DNA from: an uncultured Opitutia bacterium
Lineage (GTDB): Bacteria; Verrucomicrobiota; Verrucomicrobiia; Opitutales; UBA953
Assembly: GCA_903913915.1 (NCBI GenBank)
Contig: CAIWNE010000128.1
Span: 1 to 39,112 of the forward strand
Length of the DNA stretch: 39,112 nucleotides
Direction of reading: 5' to 3'
The notes beneath the pieces are model-generated. The model had not been told where the DNA came from, searched no databases, and worked only from the letters and a program-made list of their open reading frames with translations. Made by a program: the position numbers and the translations under genes. This document shows, one piece after another, positions 8,110 through 16,803 of the stretch. Numbering within the stretch: the stretch's first letter is position 1; the number at the start of each line of letters is the position of its first letter.

Positions 8110-10005
8110 CTACTCCGTGAACGGGACGTATTCGGGGACCAGTTCGCGGATGCCCTGCTTGCAGGCCTGACCTTCGAGCGGAAGCAATGCGCGGACCCGG
8201 GCCAGGAACGCCTCGGGCGTGTCGGGCGATGCCTGTTCGGCGACGAACCGGAAGACCCGCGGGTGCTCGGTCGGACGATACTGCTCTCCTTCGTGCTGGA
8301 GCTCCTCGACCAGCTTTTCTCCGGGACGGAGGCCGACGATCCGGATCTCGATGTCGATGTCGGGACGGAGGCCGCTGAGTTCGATGAGCTGGCGGGCGAC
8401 ATCGATGATCTTCAGAGGCTGACCCATCTCGAGGACGAGGATGTCGCCGCCGCTGCCGAGCGTCGCGCTCTGGAGGACGAGGCCGACGGCCTCGGGGATG
8501 GTCATGAAGTACCGCCTCACGTCAGGATGCGTGACCGTGACGGGCCCGCCGGCGGCGATCTGCCGGCGGAAGATCGGGATGACGGAACCGGAAGAGCCGA
8601 GCACGTTGCCGAAACGTACCGCCAGGAAGGCGGTGCGACCGCCGGAATTCGCCTGCATGGAACGCACGACGAGTTCGGCGAGCCGCTTGCTGGCGCCCAT
8701 GACGTTCGTGGGATTGACCGCCTTGTCGGAGGAGATGAGAACGAATTTCTCGGCGCCCATTTCCGCGGCGAGACGGGCCACGACGGCCGTGCCGAGCACG
8801 TTGTTCTTCAGGGCCTCGGAAGGCTGGGACTCCATCATCGGCACGTGCTTGTGCGCCGCGGCGTGCAGCACGAGGCTGGGCCGGAAACGCGCGAAGACGT
8901 CGCGCATGCGGTCGGGGTCGGCGACGTCGGCGACGATCGGCGTGATGAGCGCGCCGGCTCCGGCGGCGATGAGCTCCTGCTCGGCCTGGTAGAGAAGCAC
9001 TTCGCACTGGTCTAGGATGATCAGGCGGGCGGGCGAACGCGCGGCGACCTGGCGGCTGATCTCGGACCCGATGCTGCCGCCGGCTCCCGTCACCAACACC
9101 GTGCGGCCTTTCACCATCGCGTCGATGGCTGCGTCGTCGAGCTTGGCGGGCTCGCGGCCGAGGATGTCCTCGACGGAGATCGGACGGATGTCGCTCGCGC
9201 GGACGCGACCGCCGGCCAGTTCGGCCATGGAAGGCACCACCAAGACGCGCAAGTTGCTGGCCGAGGCGAGGGTGCTCACCTCGCGGATGCGGCGGACGGC
9301 CGCGGCGGGCAAGGCGAGGATGATCTCGGTGACGCCGTATTTCTCGGCGAGCTCGGGCATCCGCTCCGGCGCGCCGATCACCGGCACGCCGTGGATGTGC
9401 AGCCCGTGCTTGGCCGCGTCGTCATCGAGGAAGCAGACCGGCTCGATCCCGTGACCACGACGACTGAGGAGGTCGGAGGCGAGCTGGGCGCCGGCCTGCC
9501 CGGCTCCGACGATCGCGATGCGCTCGACGACCCCTTGGGTCGCCTGCGCCTTGCTCCAGAAACGCTCGCGTAGCGCGCGGATCGAGACGCGGAAGCCCAT
9601 GAAGAGCACGAGCGAAAGGTTGAAGTCGACAAGCAGGACGCCGTTGGGCGGGTCGAAGGGATCGGCGGGGTTGCCGGTGCCGACGACCGCGGCGAGCACC
9701 AAAGCCAACATGGTGGCGGTGCCGAGGGCCATCCCCATGCGGAACGCGTCAGGCAGCCGGAAATAATAGAAGACGCCGCGGAACTGGCCCCAGGCGCCGA
9801 GCAGCAGCACCTTGAGCGGGATCAGCCACAGGAGGACCAGCGGACGCTGGACATAAAGATAAGCCCCGGCGGAATGCTGCTGGGCGAGTCCTTCTTCGGC
9901 CGCGAAACGAAGCTCGTAGGCGCCCCAGAGCGAAAGGGCGGCAAGCACGCCATACGTCGCGAAGAAGAACGCGGCGCGTTGGAAGCGATTGACCGGGGCA
10001 GCCAT
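8110..10005 (-). CDS. Membrane nucleotide-sugar 4,6-dehydratase, CapD/WbpM type
   Basis: Large membrane-bound SDR enzyme, 631 residues, of the CapD/WbpM/PglF type that makes UDP-4-keto-6-deoxy sugars for capsule, O-antigen or glycoprotein. About four N-terminal membrane helices lie within residues 10-145. A first Rossmann domain begins at IAIVGAGQAG (163-172), and the catalytic dehydratase domain begins at TVLVTGAGGSIGSE (302-315). AAHKHVPMME and SSDKAVNPTNVMGASKR follow; in this family the usual SDR tyrosine is replaced by Met before the lysine, as seen here. A weak AAGG precedes the start. The sugar product cannot be told from sequence, and no glycosyltransferases lie nearby. Confidence 0.88.
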   Translation of the reverse strand: MAAPVNRFQRAAFFFATYGVLAALSLWGAYELRFAAEEGLAQQHSAGAYLYVQRPLVLLWLIPLKVLLLGAWGQFRGVFYYFRLPDAFRMGMALGTATMLALVLAAVVGTGNPADPFDPPNGVLLVDFNLSLVLFMGFRVSIRALRERFWSKAQATQGVVERIAIVGAGQAGAQLASDLLSRRGHGIEPVCFLDDDAAKHGLHIHGVPVIGAPERMPELAEKYGVTEIILALPAAAVRRIREVSTLASASNLRVLVVPSMAELAGGRVRASDIRPISVEDILGREPAKLDDAAIDAMVKGRTVLVTGAGGSIGSEISRQVAARSPARLIILDQCEVLLYQAEQELIAAGAGALITPIVADVADPDRMRDVFARFRPSLVLHAAAHKHVPMMESQPSEALKNNVLGTAVVARLAAEMGAEKFVLISSDKAVNPTNVMGASKRLAELVVRSMQANSGGRTAFLAVRFGNVLGSSGSVIPIFRRQIAAGGPVTVTHPDVRRYFMTIPEAVGLVLQSATLGSGGDILVLEMGQPLKIIDVARQLIELSGLRPDIDIEIRIVGLRPGEKLVEELQHEGEQYRPTEHPRVFRFVAEQASPDTPEAFLARVRALLPLEGQACKQGIRELVPEYVPFTE

Positions 10006-10036
10006 GGGGTCGCCTTATAATCAGGACCTCGGGCTT

Positions 10037-11794
10037 TTATTCAATGACGATACGAAAGCCCAAGGTGCGGCTCTTTTCCCGCTTATAGACCGAACGGCTC
10101 GGGAGGGCCTTGCCGAGCGGGGTGGCGACGCTGCCGCCGAGCACGGGGGCGCGGGTCTCTTCCGGCGCGGCCAACGCCCACTCTTCGACGTTGCCGATCA
10201 AGTCATGGATGCCGGCGGCGTTAGGGGCGGAACTGCCGGCCTGGCGAACCGTGGTTCCGTCGGTGTTCTCCGCGGTCCAGCACTGGCCTGGCGTCGGCGA
10301 ATCGGCCTGCGATCCGGCAGCGGCCGCGAATTCGGACGGAGTCGGCAAACGCACCTTGGCTCCGAGCAGCCAGCCGAGACGCGTGGCGAAGGCTTCGGCT
10401 TCGGCATAGGTGACGGATTCCACCGGATTCGCCTCGCGACGCGTGGAACTGGGATTGGCGCCCATCACGGAAGCATAGAGGCCTTGGGTGATCTCCGTCC
10501 GGAACATGCGTACGGATTTGGTCGGCACGGGCCGGAGGTTCTGGTCGACCGTGCCGAGAAGGCTGCGGATGACGGCGCCGTTGGCCCCCAGGTATTCCAA
10601 TTCCTTGCGGTCGTCGCTCTCGGCGGCGAATGCGCCGGTGTTGGCGGCATCGATCCGGCGGGCCTCAAGGACCAATTCGTCGGCCAGCCTGATGGCCGCA
10701 TCGGCATGACGCTCCCTCAGGGCGGCGCGCATCTGTTCGCGGCGAAGACGCAGCGACTCGATCTCGCCATGGAAACGGGCGAAGTTGAGGCGGACGGCCA
10801 TCGCCGATTCCTTGGTCCGGTCGGCGAAGGTGCTCTTGGGATAATCCGTCAGGAGCTTGGCGAAGGCGTCGACGGCGGACTGCCAGGCCTGCGCGGCGCC
10901 CGGCCAGTCGCCCTGCTTCTCGGCGGCCTCGGCCTTGGCGCGCTGGGCGAGGACCTCGTTCCAAGCGTCACCCGAGATCGCCGTCTCCCGTCGTTCGGCA
11001 AGTTTCTCGGAACGACCGAATTCGGTGTTACGGACATCTCGATAGCGGCCCAGGAAATCGGTCTCGCAGTCGATGGCCTCGTTGAACTTCGCGGCGGCGG
11101 CGGCGAACTTGCCCGCGGCGAACAGCTTCTCGGCCTCGGCCTCGAGGTCGCGCCCCTTCTGCCAAAGGGGGGCTGATTCGAGGCGGCGAAGCCGGGTGTC
11201 GAGCCGAGCTCGCCTGCCCGGGTCGGACAGTCCGGAGAATTCCCATCTGGTCTCGATCTCCTGTTCGCAGGCGACGGCACGTCGAAGATACGGGATCGCG
11301 GCGGCCTCGTCGGTCTTGGCCAGGGCGAGGGCCTTGGCCTCGGCTTCGTCGGAATCATGGCGGAGCTGTTCGCCGCGGATCAGGTGCAGACGACGGCGAA
11401 GGGACTGCTGCCGGGCGTTATCCGTGCCGACCGACTGGCGGGCGGTGATGTATTCCTCCTGCAGGCGCAAGGCCTCCTCGAGGAGGGCGATGTCCGCTTC
11501 CTTGAGCTCGAAGCGCTCCTGCCTGATCTTCTCGAAGGCGGTTTCGAGCTGCAGCGAACGTTGCCGAAGGGCCTCGGCCTGTTCCGGCGCGACGTCCAGT
11601 TCGGCCTGACGGGTCGTGCGGCGGTCCGCGGTATAGAGCAGCAGGCTGGCGATCGCGAGCGCCAGGAGGATGACGACGAGCAGCGGCGCCCTTAATCGGA
11701 GCCAAAGCGCCTCCCGCAAGACCTTGCGCGAACCCGCCCTCGGATCGGGCGTCGGGATGAAGTCGTGCTTGGGGTTCTTGGGGCCGTGGGTCAT
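10037..11794 (-). CDS. Membrane-anchored coiled-coil protein with degenerate FGE-sulfatase domain
   Basis: The 585-residue protein has a cytoplasmic N-terminus (1-35), one membrane helix at about 36-55, a long Glu/Arg/Ala-rich helical region at about 60-400 likely to form coiled coils, and a C-terminal formylglycine-generating-enzyme-like domain at 431-585. The last shows FRTEITQGLYASVMGANPS, NPVESVTYAEAEAF, VRLPTPSEFAAAAG, AAGIHDLIGNVEEWA and LGFRIVIE in the family's order. The catalytic cysteine pair of true FGE enzymes is not visible: the only Cys in the domain is in PGQCWTAEN. The domain is therefore more likely a binding module than an oxidase. It may lead an operon with the CapD-type gene 31 bases downstream. 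Its role is unknown. Confidence 0.75.
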   Translation of the reverse strand: MTHGPKNPKHDFIPTPDPRAGSRKVLREALWLRLRAPLLVVILLALAIASLLLYTADRRTTRQAELDVAPEQAEALRQRSLQLETAFEKIRQERFELKEADIALLEEALRLQEEYITARQSVGTDNARQQSLRRRLHLIRGEQLRHDSDEAEAKALALAKTDEAAAIPYLRRAVACEQEIETRWEFSGLSDPGRRARLDTRLRRLESAPLWQKGRDLEAEAEKLFAAGKFAAAAAKFNEAIDCETDFLGRYRDVRNTEFGRSEKLAERRETAISGDAWNEVLAQRAKAEAAEKQGDWPGAAQAWQSAVDAFAKLLTDYPKSTFADRTKESAMAVRLNFARFHGEIESLRLRREQMRAALRERHADAAIRLADELVLEARRIDAANTGAFAAESDDRKELEYLGANGAVIRSLLGTVDQNLRPVPTKSVRMFRTEITQGLYASVMGANPSSTRREANPVESVTYAEAEAFATRLGWLLGAKVRLPTPSEFAAAAGSQADSPTPGQCWTAENTDGTTVRQAGSSAPNAAGIHDLIGNVEEWALAAPEETRAPVLGGSVATPLGKALPSRSVYKREKSRTLGFRIVIE

Positions 11795-11883
11795 GGCAGG
11801 ACCGGCAACTTTGTCGCTGGCGGTTTGTTTGCTTTAATAGTTAGTCACTCTGGTTCATCACAATAGCACCTTCAACCTTGGAA

Positions 11884-12738
11884 ATGGCTCAATTCAAGCG
11901 CATCGCCGTCGTCGGCGCCGGCCTCATCGGCGGCTCAATCCTCCTCGCGGCGGCGCGGAGAGGCCTGGCCGGTTCGCTGGCATGCTGGTCGCGTTCCGAA
12001 AAATCACGCGCCACCCTCCGGGGCTTCGGCGTAGCCGAAGTCTTCGATGATGCCGCCGCGTGCGTGAAGGGCGCCGACCTGGTGATCGTCACGACGCCTG
12101 TCGACACCGCCGAGGAGACTTTCCTCGCGATCGCCCCCGGCCTGAGCCCTGGCGCCGTCGTGACCGACGCGGGCAGCGTGAAGGGGTCGATCCTCCTCGC
12201 GGCCCGCCGCCTGCCTTCCGCCAACCCTTTCGTCGGCGCCCATCCTATGGCCGGCGGCGAGAAAGCCGGCGCAGCCCACGCCGCGGCCAATCTTTTCGAA
12301 GGCCGCGTCTGCTTCCTGACGCCGACCGGCTTCGAGGCCCCGCAGGCCCTCGAAGCCGTGCGCCGCTTCTGGAAGGAACTCGGCTCGGTGCTGCACGAGA
12401 CCGATGCCGCCAAACATGATGAGATCGTCGCGGCCATCAGCCATGTCCCCCACGCCGCCGCGTCCGCCCTGATGCTTGCCGTGATGGAACAGCCCGGCTT
12501 CCGTCGCTTCGCCGTCGGCGCCGGCCTTCGCGACACGACGCGCATCGCCGCCGGCGAAGAAAACCTCTGGGTGGGCATCATGCTGGCCAACGCCCGCCAC
12601 ACCGCCGCCGGGTTGCGCGACGTCGAGAAGCGGGTCGCCGAACTTCGCGCCGCGATCGAGACGGGCGACGCCGTCGCCCTCGGCCGCCTGCTTGCCGAGG
12701 CCCGTGTCTCCCGCCAGAACCTGGACCGCGCCGAATGA
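11884..12738 (+). CDS. tyrA: Prephenate/arogenate dehydrogenase
   Basis: NAD(P)-dependent oxidative decarboxylation of prephenate (or arogenate) in tyrosine synthesis. The 284-residue protein has a Rossmann GAGLIGG at 11-17, DLVIVTTPVD, TDAGSVKGSI and the family's central FVGAHPMAGGEKAGA motif; ISHVPHAAASAL follows in the C-terminal helical domain. No chorismate mutase or ACT domain is fused. ATG at 11884 is chosen over the TTG six bases earlier. The stop overlaps the aroA-cmk start (ATGA), so aromatic synthesis genes are coupled. Prephenate or arogenate preference cannot be read from the sequence. Confidence 0.9.
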   Translation: MAQFKRIAVVGAGLIGGSILLAAARRGLAGSLACWSRSEKSRATLRGFGVAEVFDDAAACVKGADLVIVTTPVDTAEETFLAIAPGLSPGAVVTDAGSVKGSILLAARRLPSANPFVGAHPMAGGEKAGAAHAAANLFEGRVCFLTPTGFEAPQALEAVRRFWKELGSVLHETDAAKHDEIVAAISHVPHAAASALMLAVMEQPGFRRFAVGAGLRDTTRIAAGEENLWVGIMLANARHTAAGLRDVEKRVAELRAAIETGDAVALGRLLAEARVSRQNLDRAE

Positions 12739-14768
12739 GCCCGACCATCGTCATCCGCCCCTTCCAGACGCCGTCCCGCGGCGTCGCGCAGGTCCCCGGC
12801 TCGAAGAGCATCACGAACCGTGCGCTGATCCTCGCCGCCTTGGCCGAAGGCCCCACCCTCTTCACCGGAGCGCTCTTCAGCCGCGACACCCGCATCCTCA
12901 TCGCCGCCCTGCAGTCGCTCGGTTTCGAGGTTTCCGCGGATGAGGCCGCCTGCGCGATCCGCATCGTCGGCCTCGGCGGACGCATCCCGAACGCCCGCGC
13001 CAAGATCCATGTCGGCAACGCCGGCACCGCCGCCCGCTTCCTGACGGCCTTCCTCGCGCTCGCTCCGGACGGCTGCTACGAGATGGACGGAGACGAAGCG
13101 ATGCGCGCCCGCCCGATGCGCGGACTGCTCGACGCCCTGACCGCCGGCGGTTGCCGCGCGCTCGCGCCCGACGGATCGCCCGCGAGCGGCTTCCCCTTCA
13201 CGCTGCATACGACCGGCAGGCTCGGACGGCTCGAGGTCGACGCCTCGGCCTCTTCGCAGCTGCTCTCCGCCCTGCTGATGGTGCTGCCTCTTTCCGCCGG
13301 CGCCTCCGTCAGCATGAAGGGCTCCACGGTCTCCGAGCCGTTCGTCGAGATGACGGCGCGGATGTGCGGCCAGTTCGGCCGGCCGCTCTCCCGCGGCGCG
13401 GACGGCGGCTGGACATGCGTCGCCCCGGGCGCGTACGTCGCCCAGCCGACCTACGCGATCGAACCGGACGCCACGGCGGCCAGCTATTTCATCGCGCTTC
13501 CTGCCGTCACCGGCGCCCGCGCCTCGGTCCGCATCGAAGGCTATGCCGACGGCGGACTGCAAGGCGACACCGCCTTCGCGAAGGTCGCCGCCGCCTGCGG
13601 CGCATCGCTGAAAGCCTCCGACGGGACGATGGTGTGCGAATCCTGGTCGGCGATCCGGCGCGGAGATTTCGACTTCAACGCCTTCTCGGATACGTTCCTC
13701 ACGCTGGCGACGATCGCCACGCTGGCCGACGGTCCGGTGAAGATCCGCGGCATCGCCCACACCCGCAAGCAGGAGACCGACCGCGTCCTGGCGATGGCCA
13801 CCGAGCTCGAACGCCTCGGCATCAAGGTCGAGCCGACGGCCGCCGAACTCCGCGCCGACGAGACGCTTTCATCGCTCACGGTGTTTCCCGACAAGGCCGC
13901 GCTGCGCCGCGCCGCCGCGAACGGCCCGGTCTCCATCCACACCTACGAAGACCACCGCATGGCGATGAGCTTCGGCGTGCTCGGCAGCTTCGACCTCTTC
14001 GGCGACGGCCGCCCATGGATCGCGATCGAAGACCCGGCCTGCACCGGCAAGACGTTCCCGCATTTCTTCAAGGCCCTCGAAGCGCTCCGGACGAACTTCG
14101 TCCGCGTCTCCGTGGACGGGGGCGCCGCCTCAGGCAAATCCAGCACCAGCCGTCGGCTCGCCTCGGTCCACGGACTCCTGCACGTCGACACCGGCGCGCA
14201 CTACCGGAGCCTGACCCGCGCCCTGCTCATGGCCGGAGCGGCCGCCGACGATCCCGATTCGGTCAAGGCCGCCCTGGGGAAGCTCAAGATCGGCTCCCGC
14301 ATCATCCTGCGACAGGGAGCACGCAGCTCCGGATTGACCCTGGACGGCGCCCTGCCCGACGACGCGGACCTCCGTACCCCGGAGGTCAACGCCGCCGTCT
14401 CGAAGATCGCCGCGCTGCCTGCCGTGCGGACCTTCCTCCTGGAATACCAACGCTCGCAGGTCCGGCTCGCGAGCGACAACGGTTTCGCAGGCGTGGTGAT
14501 GGAAGGACGTGACATCGGCTCCGTGGTGCTGCCCGACGCCGAAGTCCGGATCTTCCTCGAAGCCGACGCCGAGGCCCGCGCGCAGCGTCGCGCGGCCGAA
14601 GGCCAGTCGGACCAGGTGACTCAGCGCGACCACCTCGACGCCACGCGCAAGACGGCTCCCATGATCTGTCCGACCGGCGCCTACCGTCTGGATAATACGC
14701 ACAAGTCGCTCGAAGAGGTCGTCACCGAGATCGGCGGGCTCATCAAGGTCGCCGCCCTGCCCCGATGA
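12735..14768 (+). CDS. aroA-cmk: EPSP synthase - cytidylate kinase fusion
   Basis: One 677-residue protein carries two enzymes. Residues 1 to about 450 are 3-phosphoshikimate 1-carboxyvinyltransferase of the shikimate pathway: PGSKSITNRAL at 21-31 with Lys24 for phosphoshikimate, GNAGTAARF for phosphoenolpyruvate, and TYEDHRMAMSF near the C-terminal lobe. From about 455 the chain continues as CMP kinase, with P-loop DGGAASGKSS at 461-470, HVDTGAHYRSLT, MEGRDIGSVVLPDA and YRLDNTHKSLEEV. The frame is unbroken across the join, so this is a real fusion and not two genes. Bifunctional AroA-Cmk proteins are known elsewhere. It overlaps tyrA and plsC by four bases on each side. Confidence 0.93.
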   Translation: MSPTIVIRPFQTPSRGVAQVPGSKSITNRALILAALAEGPTLFTGALFSRDTRILIAALQSLGFEVSADEAACAIRIVGLGGRIPNARAKIHVGNAGTAARFLTAFLALAPDGCYEMDGDEAMRARPMRGLLDALTAGGCRALAPDGSPASGFPFTLHTTGRLGRLEVDASASSQLLSALLMVLPLSAGASVSMKGSTVSEPFVEMTARMCGQFGRPLSRGADGGWTCVAPGAYVAQPTYAIEPDATAASYFIALPAVTGARASVRIEGYADGGLQGDTAFAKVAAACGASLKASDGTMVCESWSAIRRGDFDFNAFSDTFLTLATIATLADGPVKIRGIAHTRKQETDRVLAMATELERLGIKVEPTAAELRADETLSSLTVFPDKAALRRAAANGPVSIHTYEDHRMAMSFGVLGSFDLFGDGRPWIAIEDPACTGKTFPHFFKALEALRTNFVRVSVDGGAASGKSSTSRRLASVHGLLHVDTGAHYRSLTRALLMAGAAADDPDSVKAALGKLKIGSRIILRQGARSSGLTLDGALPDDADLRTPEVNAAVSKIAALPAVRTFLLEYQRSQVRLASDNGFAGVVMEGRDIGSVVLPDAEVRIFLEADAEARAQRRAAEGQSDQVTQRDHLDATRKTAPMICPTGAYRLDNTHKSLEEVVTEIGGLIKVAALPR

Positions 14769-15409
14769 TCCTCGTTTCCAAGAACCTGATCTACAAGACG
14801 GTCTACCACGGAGCCCGGGCGTTCATCGAGGTCTTCTCCACGCTGGAGGTCGAAGGATGGGAGAACGTGCCCACGGGCGCATGCCTGTTCGCGTCGAATC
14901 ACCAGAGCATGATCGACCCGCCCCTGATCGGCTCGTGCCTGCCGCGGGAGATCTCCTTCATCGCCCGCCGTTCGCTCTTCGACAATCCCGTGTTCGGCTT
15001 CGTGATCCGGGCCTGTCATTCGATCCCCGTCGACCGCGGCGAAGCCGATATCGGCGCGATCCGCGCGGCGCTCGGAGCGCTGGCGGCGGGCGAAGGCCTC
15101 CTGATCTTCCCCGAGGGCACGCGCAGCCACGACGGCAACATCACCGAGCCCAAGGCCGGAGCCGGCCTGCTCGCGTGCAAGTCGGGCGTCCCCGTGGTAC
15201 CGATCCATATCCGCGGCGCTCGCGACGTCCTGCCGCGTGGCGCGAATTTCCCCGTCGGCTCGGCGCGGATCCGCGTCCGGTTCGGCAAGGCGATGTCCCC
15301 GACCGAATACGATCCGGGCGCGGATCATCGCGAGCGTTCCATCGAGGCGTCACGGCGTATCTTGGAGCGCATCAAATCGCTCCCGGATTGCGCCGAGCCT
15401 GGCCTGTGA
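14765..15409 (+). CDS. plsC: 1-acyl-sn-glycerol-3-phosphate acyltransferase family protein
   Basis: Acyltransferase of phospholipid synthesis that esterifies lysophosphatidate to phosphatidate. The 214-residue length is typical for PlsC. The catalytic NH-x4-D motif is NHQSMID with His46 and Asp51, and the phosphate-binding motif is FPEGTRS at 115-121. A PVVPIHIRG segment matches the family's later block. A four-base overlap with aroA-cmk suggests translation from one mRNA; cmk and plsC are neighbours in many bacteria, which fits. It is convergent with dnaN, with 12 bases between stops. Confidence 0.9.
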   Translation: MILVSKNLIYKTVYHGARAFIEVFSTLEVEGWENVPTGACLFASNHQSMIDPPLIGSCLPREISFIARRSLFDNPVFGFVIRACHSIPVDRGEADIGAIRAALGALAAGEGLLIFPEGTRSHDGNITEPKAGAGLLACKSGVPVVPIHIRGARDVLPRGANFPVGSARIRVRFGKAMSPTEYDPGADHRERSIEASRRILERIKSLPDCAEPGL

Positions 15410-15421
15410 GCCGCTAGGCCC

Positions 15422-16549
15422 TCAGGAGATGCGCTGCGGCATCACGACGCAGAGGAAATCGTCCTTGAGGCCGCGGATGACGCCGGGAGACATCTCGTCC
15501 TTGAACTCGAAATCGATCTCGTCCTCGGTGAGGGCCTTCAGCGGGTCGATGATGTACTGAGGGTTGAAGGCGATGTTCACGTCCGGACCTTCGTACTTCA
15601 CGGCGATGGGTTCATGCGCGTCGCCGCTGTCGGACTTGGCGGAGATCTCGAGGTTCTGGGACTTCTTCGAGACGCTCATGCGGATCGTGTTGTTGCGGTC
15701 GTCGGTCATCAGCGCGGCGCGGTTGACGCTTTCGAGCAGTTTCTCGCGCTCGAGGCGGACCTTGGAGCCCGCGTCCTTCGGGATGACCTGGCGGTAGTTC
15801 GGGTAGTTGCCTTCCACGACCTTGGAGACGAGCTGGATGCGGTCCACGAGGCCTTCCTCGTTCTTCGGAATGTCGATCGTGAAGCCGACCTGGCGTTCGT
15901 TGTGCGACACGTGCGCTTCTCCGCCCGACTTCAGCAGACGCATCAGTTCGATGATGGTACGGGCAGGCAGGATGAGGGCCAGGGTCTTGTCGGTGCCGGC
16001 GATCTTGCGTTCGCACTTGGCCAGGCGACGGCCGTCCGTGGCCACGACGGTGAGCTTGCCTTCGGCGAATTCGAAGAAGACGCCGTTCAGGATGTAACGG
16101 TTCTCGTCGGAAGACTGCGCGTAGCTTACCTTGCGGAGCATGTCGCCGAGGTCGTCTTGGTTGATCGAGATCGTCGGCTGACCTGCGAAATTCGAGATGG
16201 GCGGAAACTGATCGGCGGGGAGTCCGGCGATCTGGAAGACCGAGCTTCCCGAAGTGATCTTCACGCGGTCCTTGCCGGTGAGTTCGACGATCGTATCGCT
16301 GCTCGAAAGGGCGCGGATGATGGGGACGAGCTTCTTGACGGGCAGGGTGATGCGACCCGGCGATGAGACGGAGGCCTTGATGCGGCAGCAGATGCCGAGA
16401 TCGAGGTTGGTCGTGGTCAGGGTGACGGTATCGCCTTCGGCCTCGATCAGCACGTTCTGGAGGATCGGCATCGTCGCGCGGTTACCCACGACGTTGGTCA
16501 CGCTCGAGAGGCCGTTGAAAAAGTGATTCCGGTTAACCTTGAACTTCAT
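15422..16549 (-). CDS. dnaN: DNA polymerase III beta sliding clamp
   Basis: Ring-shaped processivity clamp of the replicative polymerase. The start at MKFKVNRNHFF gives 375 residues and matches the normal N-terminus; an in-frame upstream start at 16603 adds only unrelated residues. Three repeats of the clamp fold are recognisable: MPILQNVLIEAE in the first, ENRYILNGVFFEF with ATDGRRLAKCE in the second, and the C-terminal CVVMPQRIS matching the family's V-M-P-M-R-L ending. It is not next to dnaA here; the upstream neighbour is pssA. The 249-base gap upstream holds possible origin elements as well as the promoter. Confidence 0.96.
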   Translation of the reverse strand: MKFKVNRNHFFNGLSSVTNVVGNRATMPILQNVLIEAEGDTVTLTTTNLDLGICCRIKASVSSPGRITLPVKKLVPIIRALSSSDTIVELTGKDRVKITSGSSVFQIAGLPADQFPPISNFAGQPTISINQDDLGDMLRKVSYAQSSDENRYILNGVFFEFAEGKLTVVATDGRRLAKCERKIAGTDKTLALILPARTIIELMRLLKSGGEAHVSHNERQVGFTIDIPKNEEGLVDRIQLVSKVVEGNYPNYRQVIPKDAGSKVRLEREKLLESVNRAALMTDDRNNTIRMSVSKKSQNLEISAKSDSGDAHEPIAVKYEGPDVNIAFNPQYIIDPLKALTEDEIDFEFKDEMSPGVIRGLKDDFLCVVMPQRIS

Positions 16550-16614
16550 GATGACCGAAGAATTGAGGACAGGCAGGGGGTGAGGCAACCCCTCATTGCC
16601 CACATACCGGGTCT

Positions 16615-16803
16615 CTCTATATCTGGTTACTCTTCATTTATAAATACCAGTAGCAACAGTAGGTGTCGGAATCCCGTGTACAGTTCCGCAAGCCTCTGAT
16701 GAGCGGACCCATGGGCAGCCACCGTGCCTGTGAGTCCGGGGTGAATAAGTGCGCGGTTGTTCACAAAGGACCAGACGAACCAATCCCTCACCGACTATTC
16801 ACA
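16615..16803. other. Candidate replication origin: AT-rich patch and DnaA-box-like 9-mers
   Basis: Within the gap between pssA and dnaN lie TTATTCACC (minus strand, 16740-16748), TTGTTCACA (16757-16765) and CTATTCACA (16795-16803). Each is one mismatch from TTATTCACA, which fits the DnaA-box pattern TTATNCACA. An AT-rich stretch that could unwind lies about 90 bases away, at roughly 16615-16655, around TTTATAAAT, with CTGGT/ACCAG arms flanking it. The setting next to dnaN and 9-10 kb from two parS sites supports an origin. Against it, no box is a perfect match and the region must also hold the dnaN promoter. No protein-coding gene is convincing here. Confidence 0.45.

Noticed and set aside
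12735-14768. Two separate genes, aroA and cmk, with a sequencing frameshift
   Set aside because: One frame runs without a stop through both domains, and the join is a short plausible linker. Fused forms are known.
15395-15420. Terminator between plsC and dnaN
   Set aside because: GGCCT/AGGCC gives only a five-base stem with a ten-base loop and no T-run.
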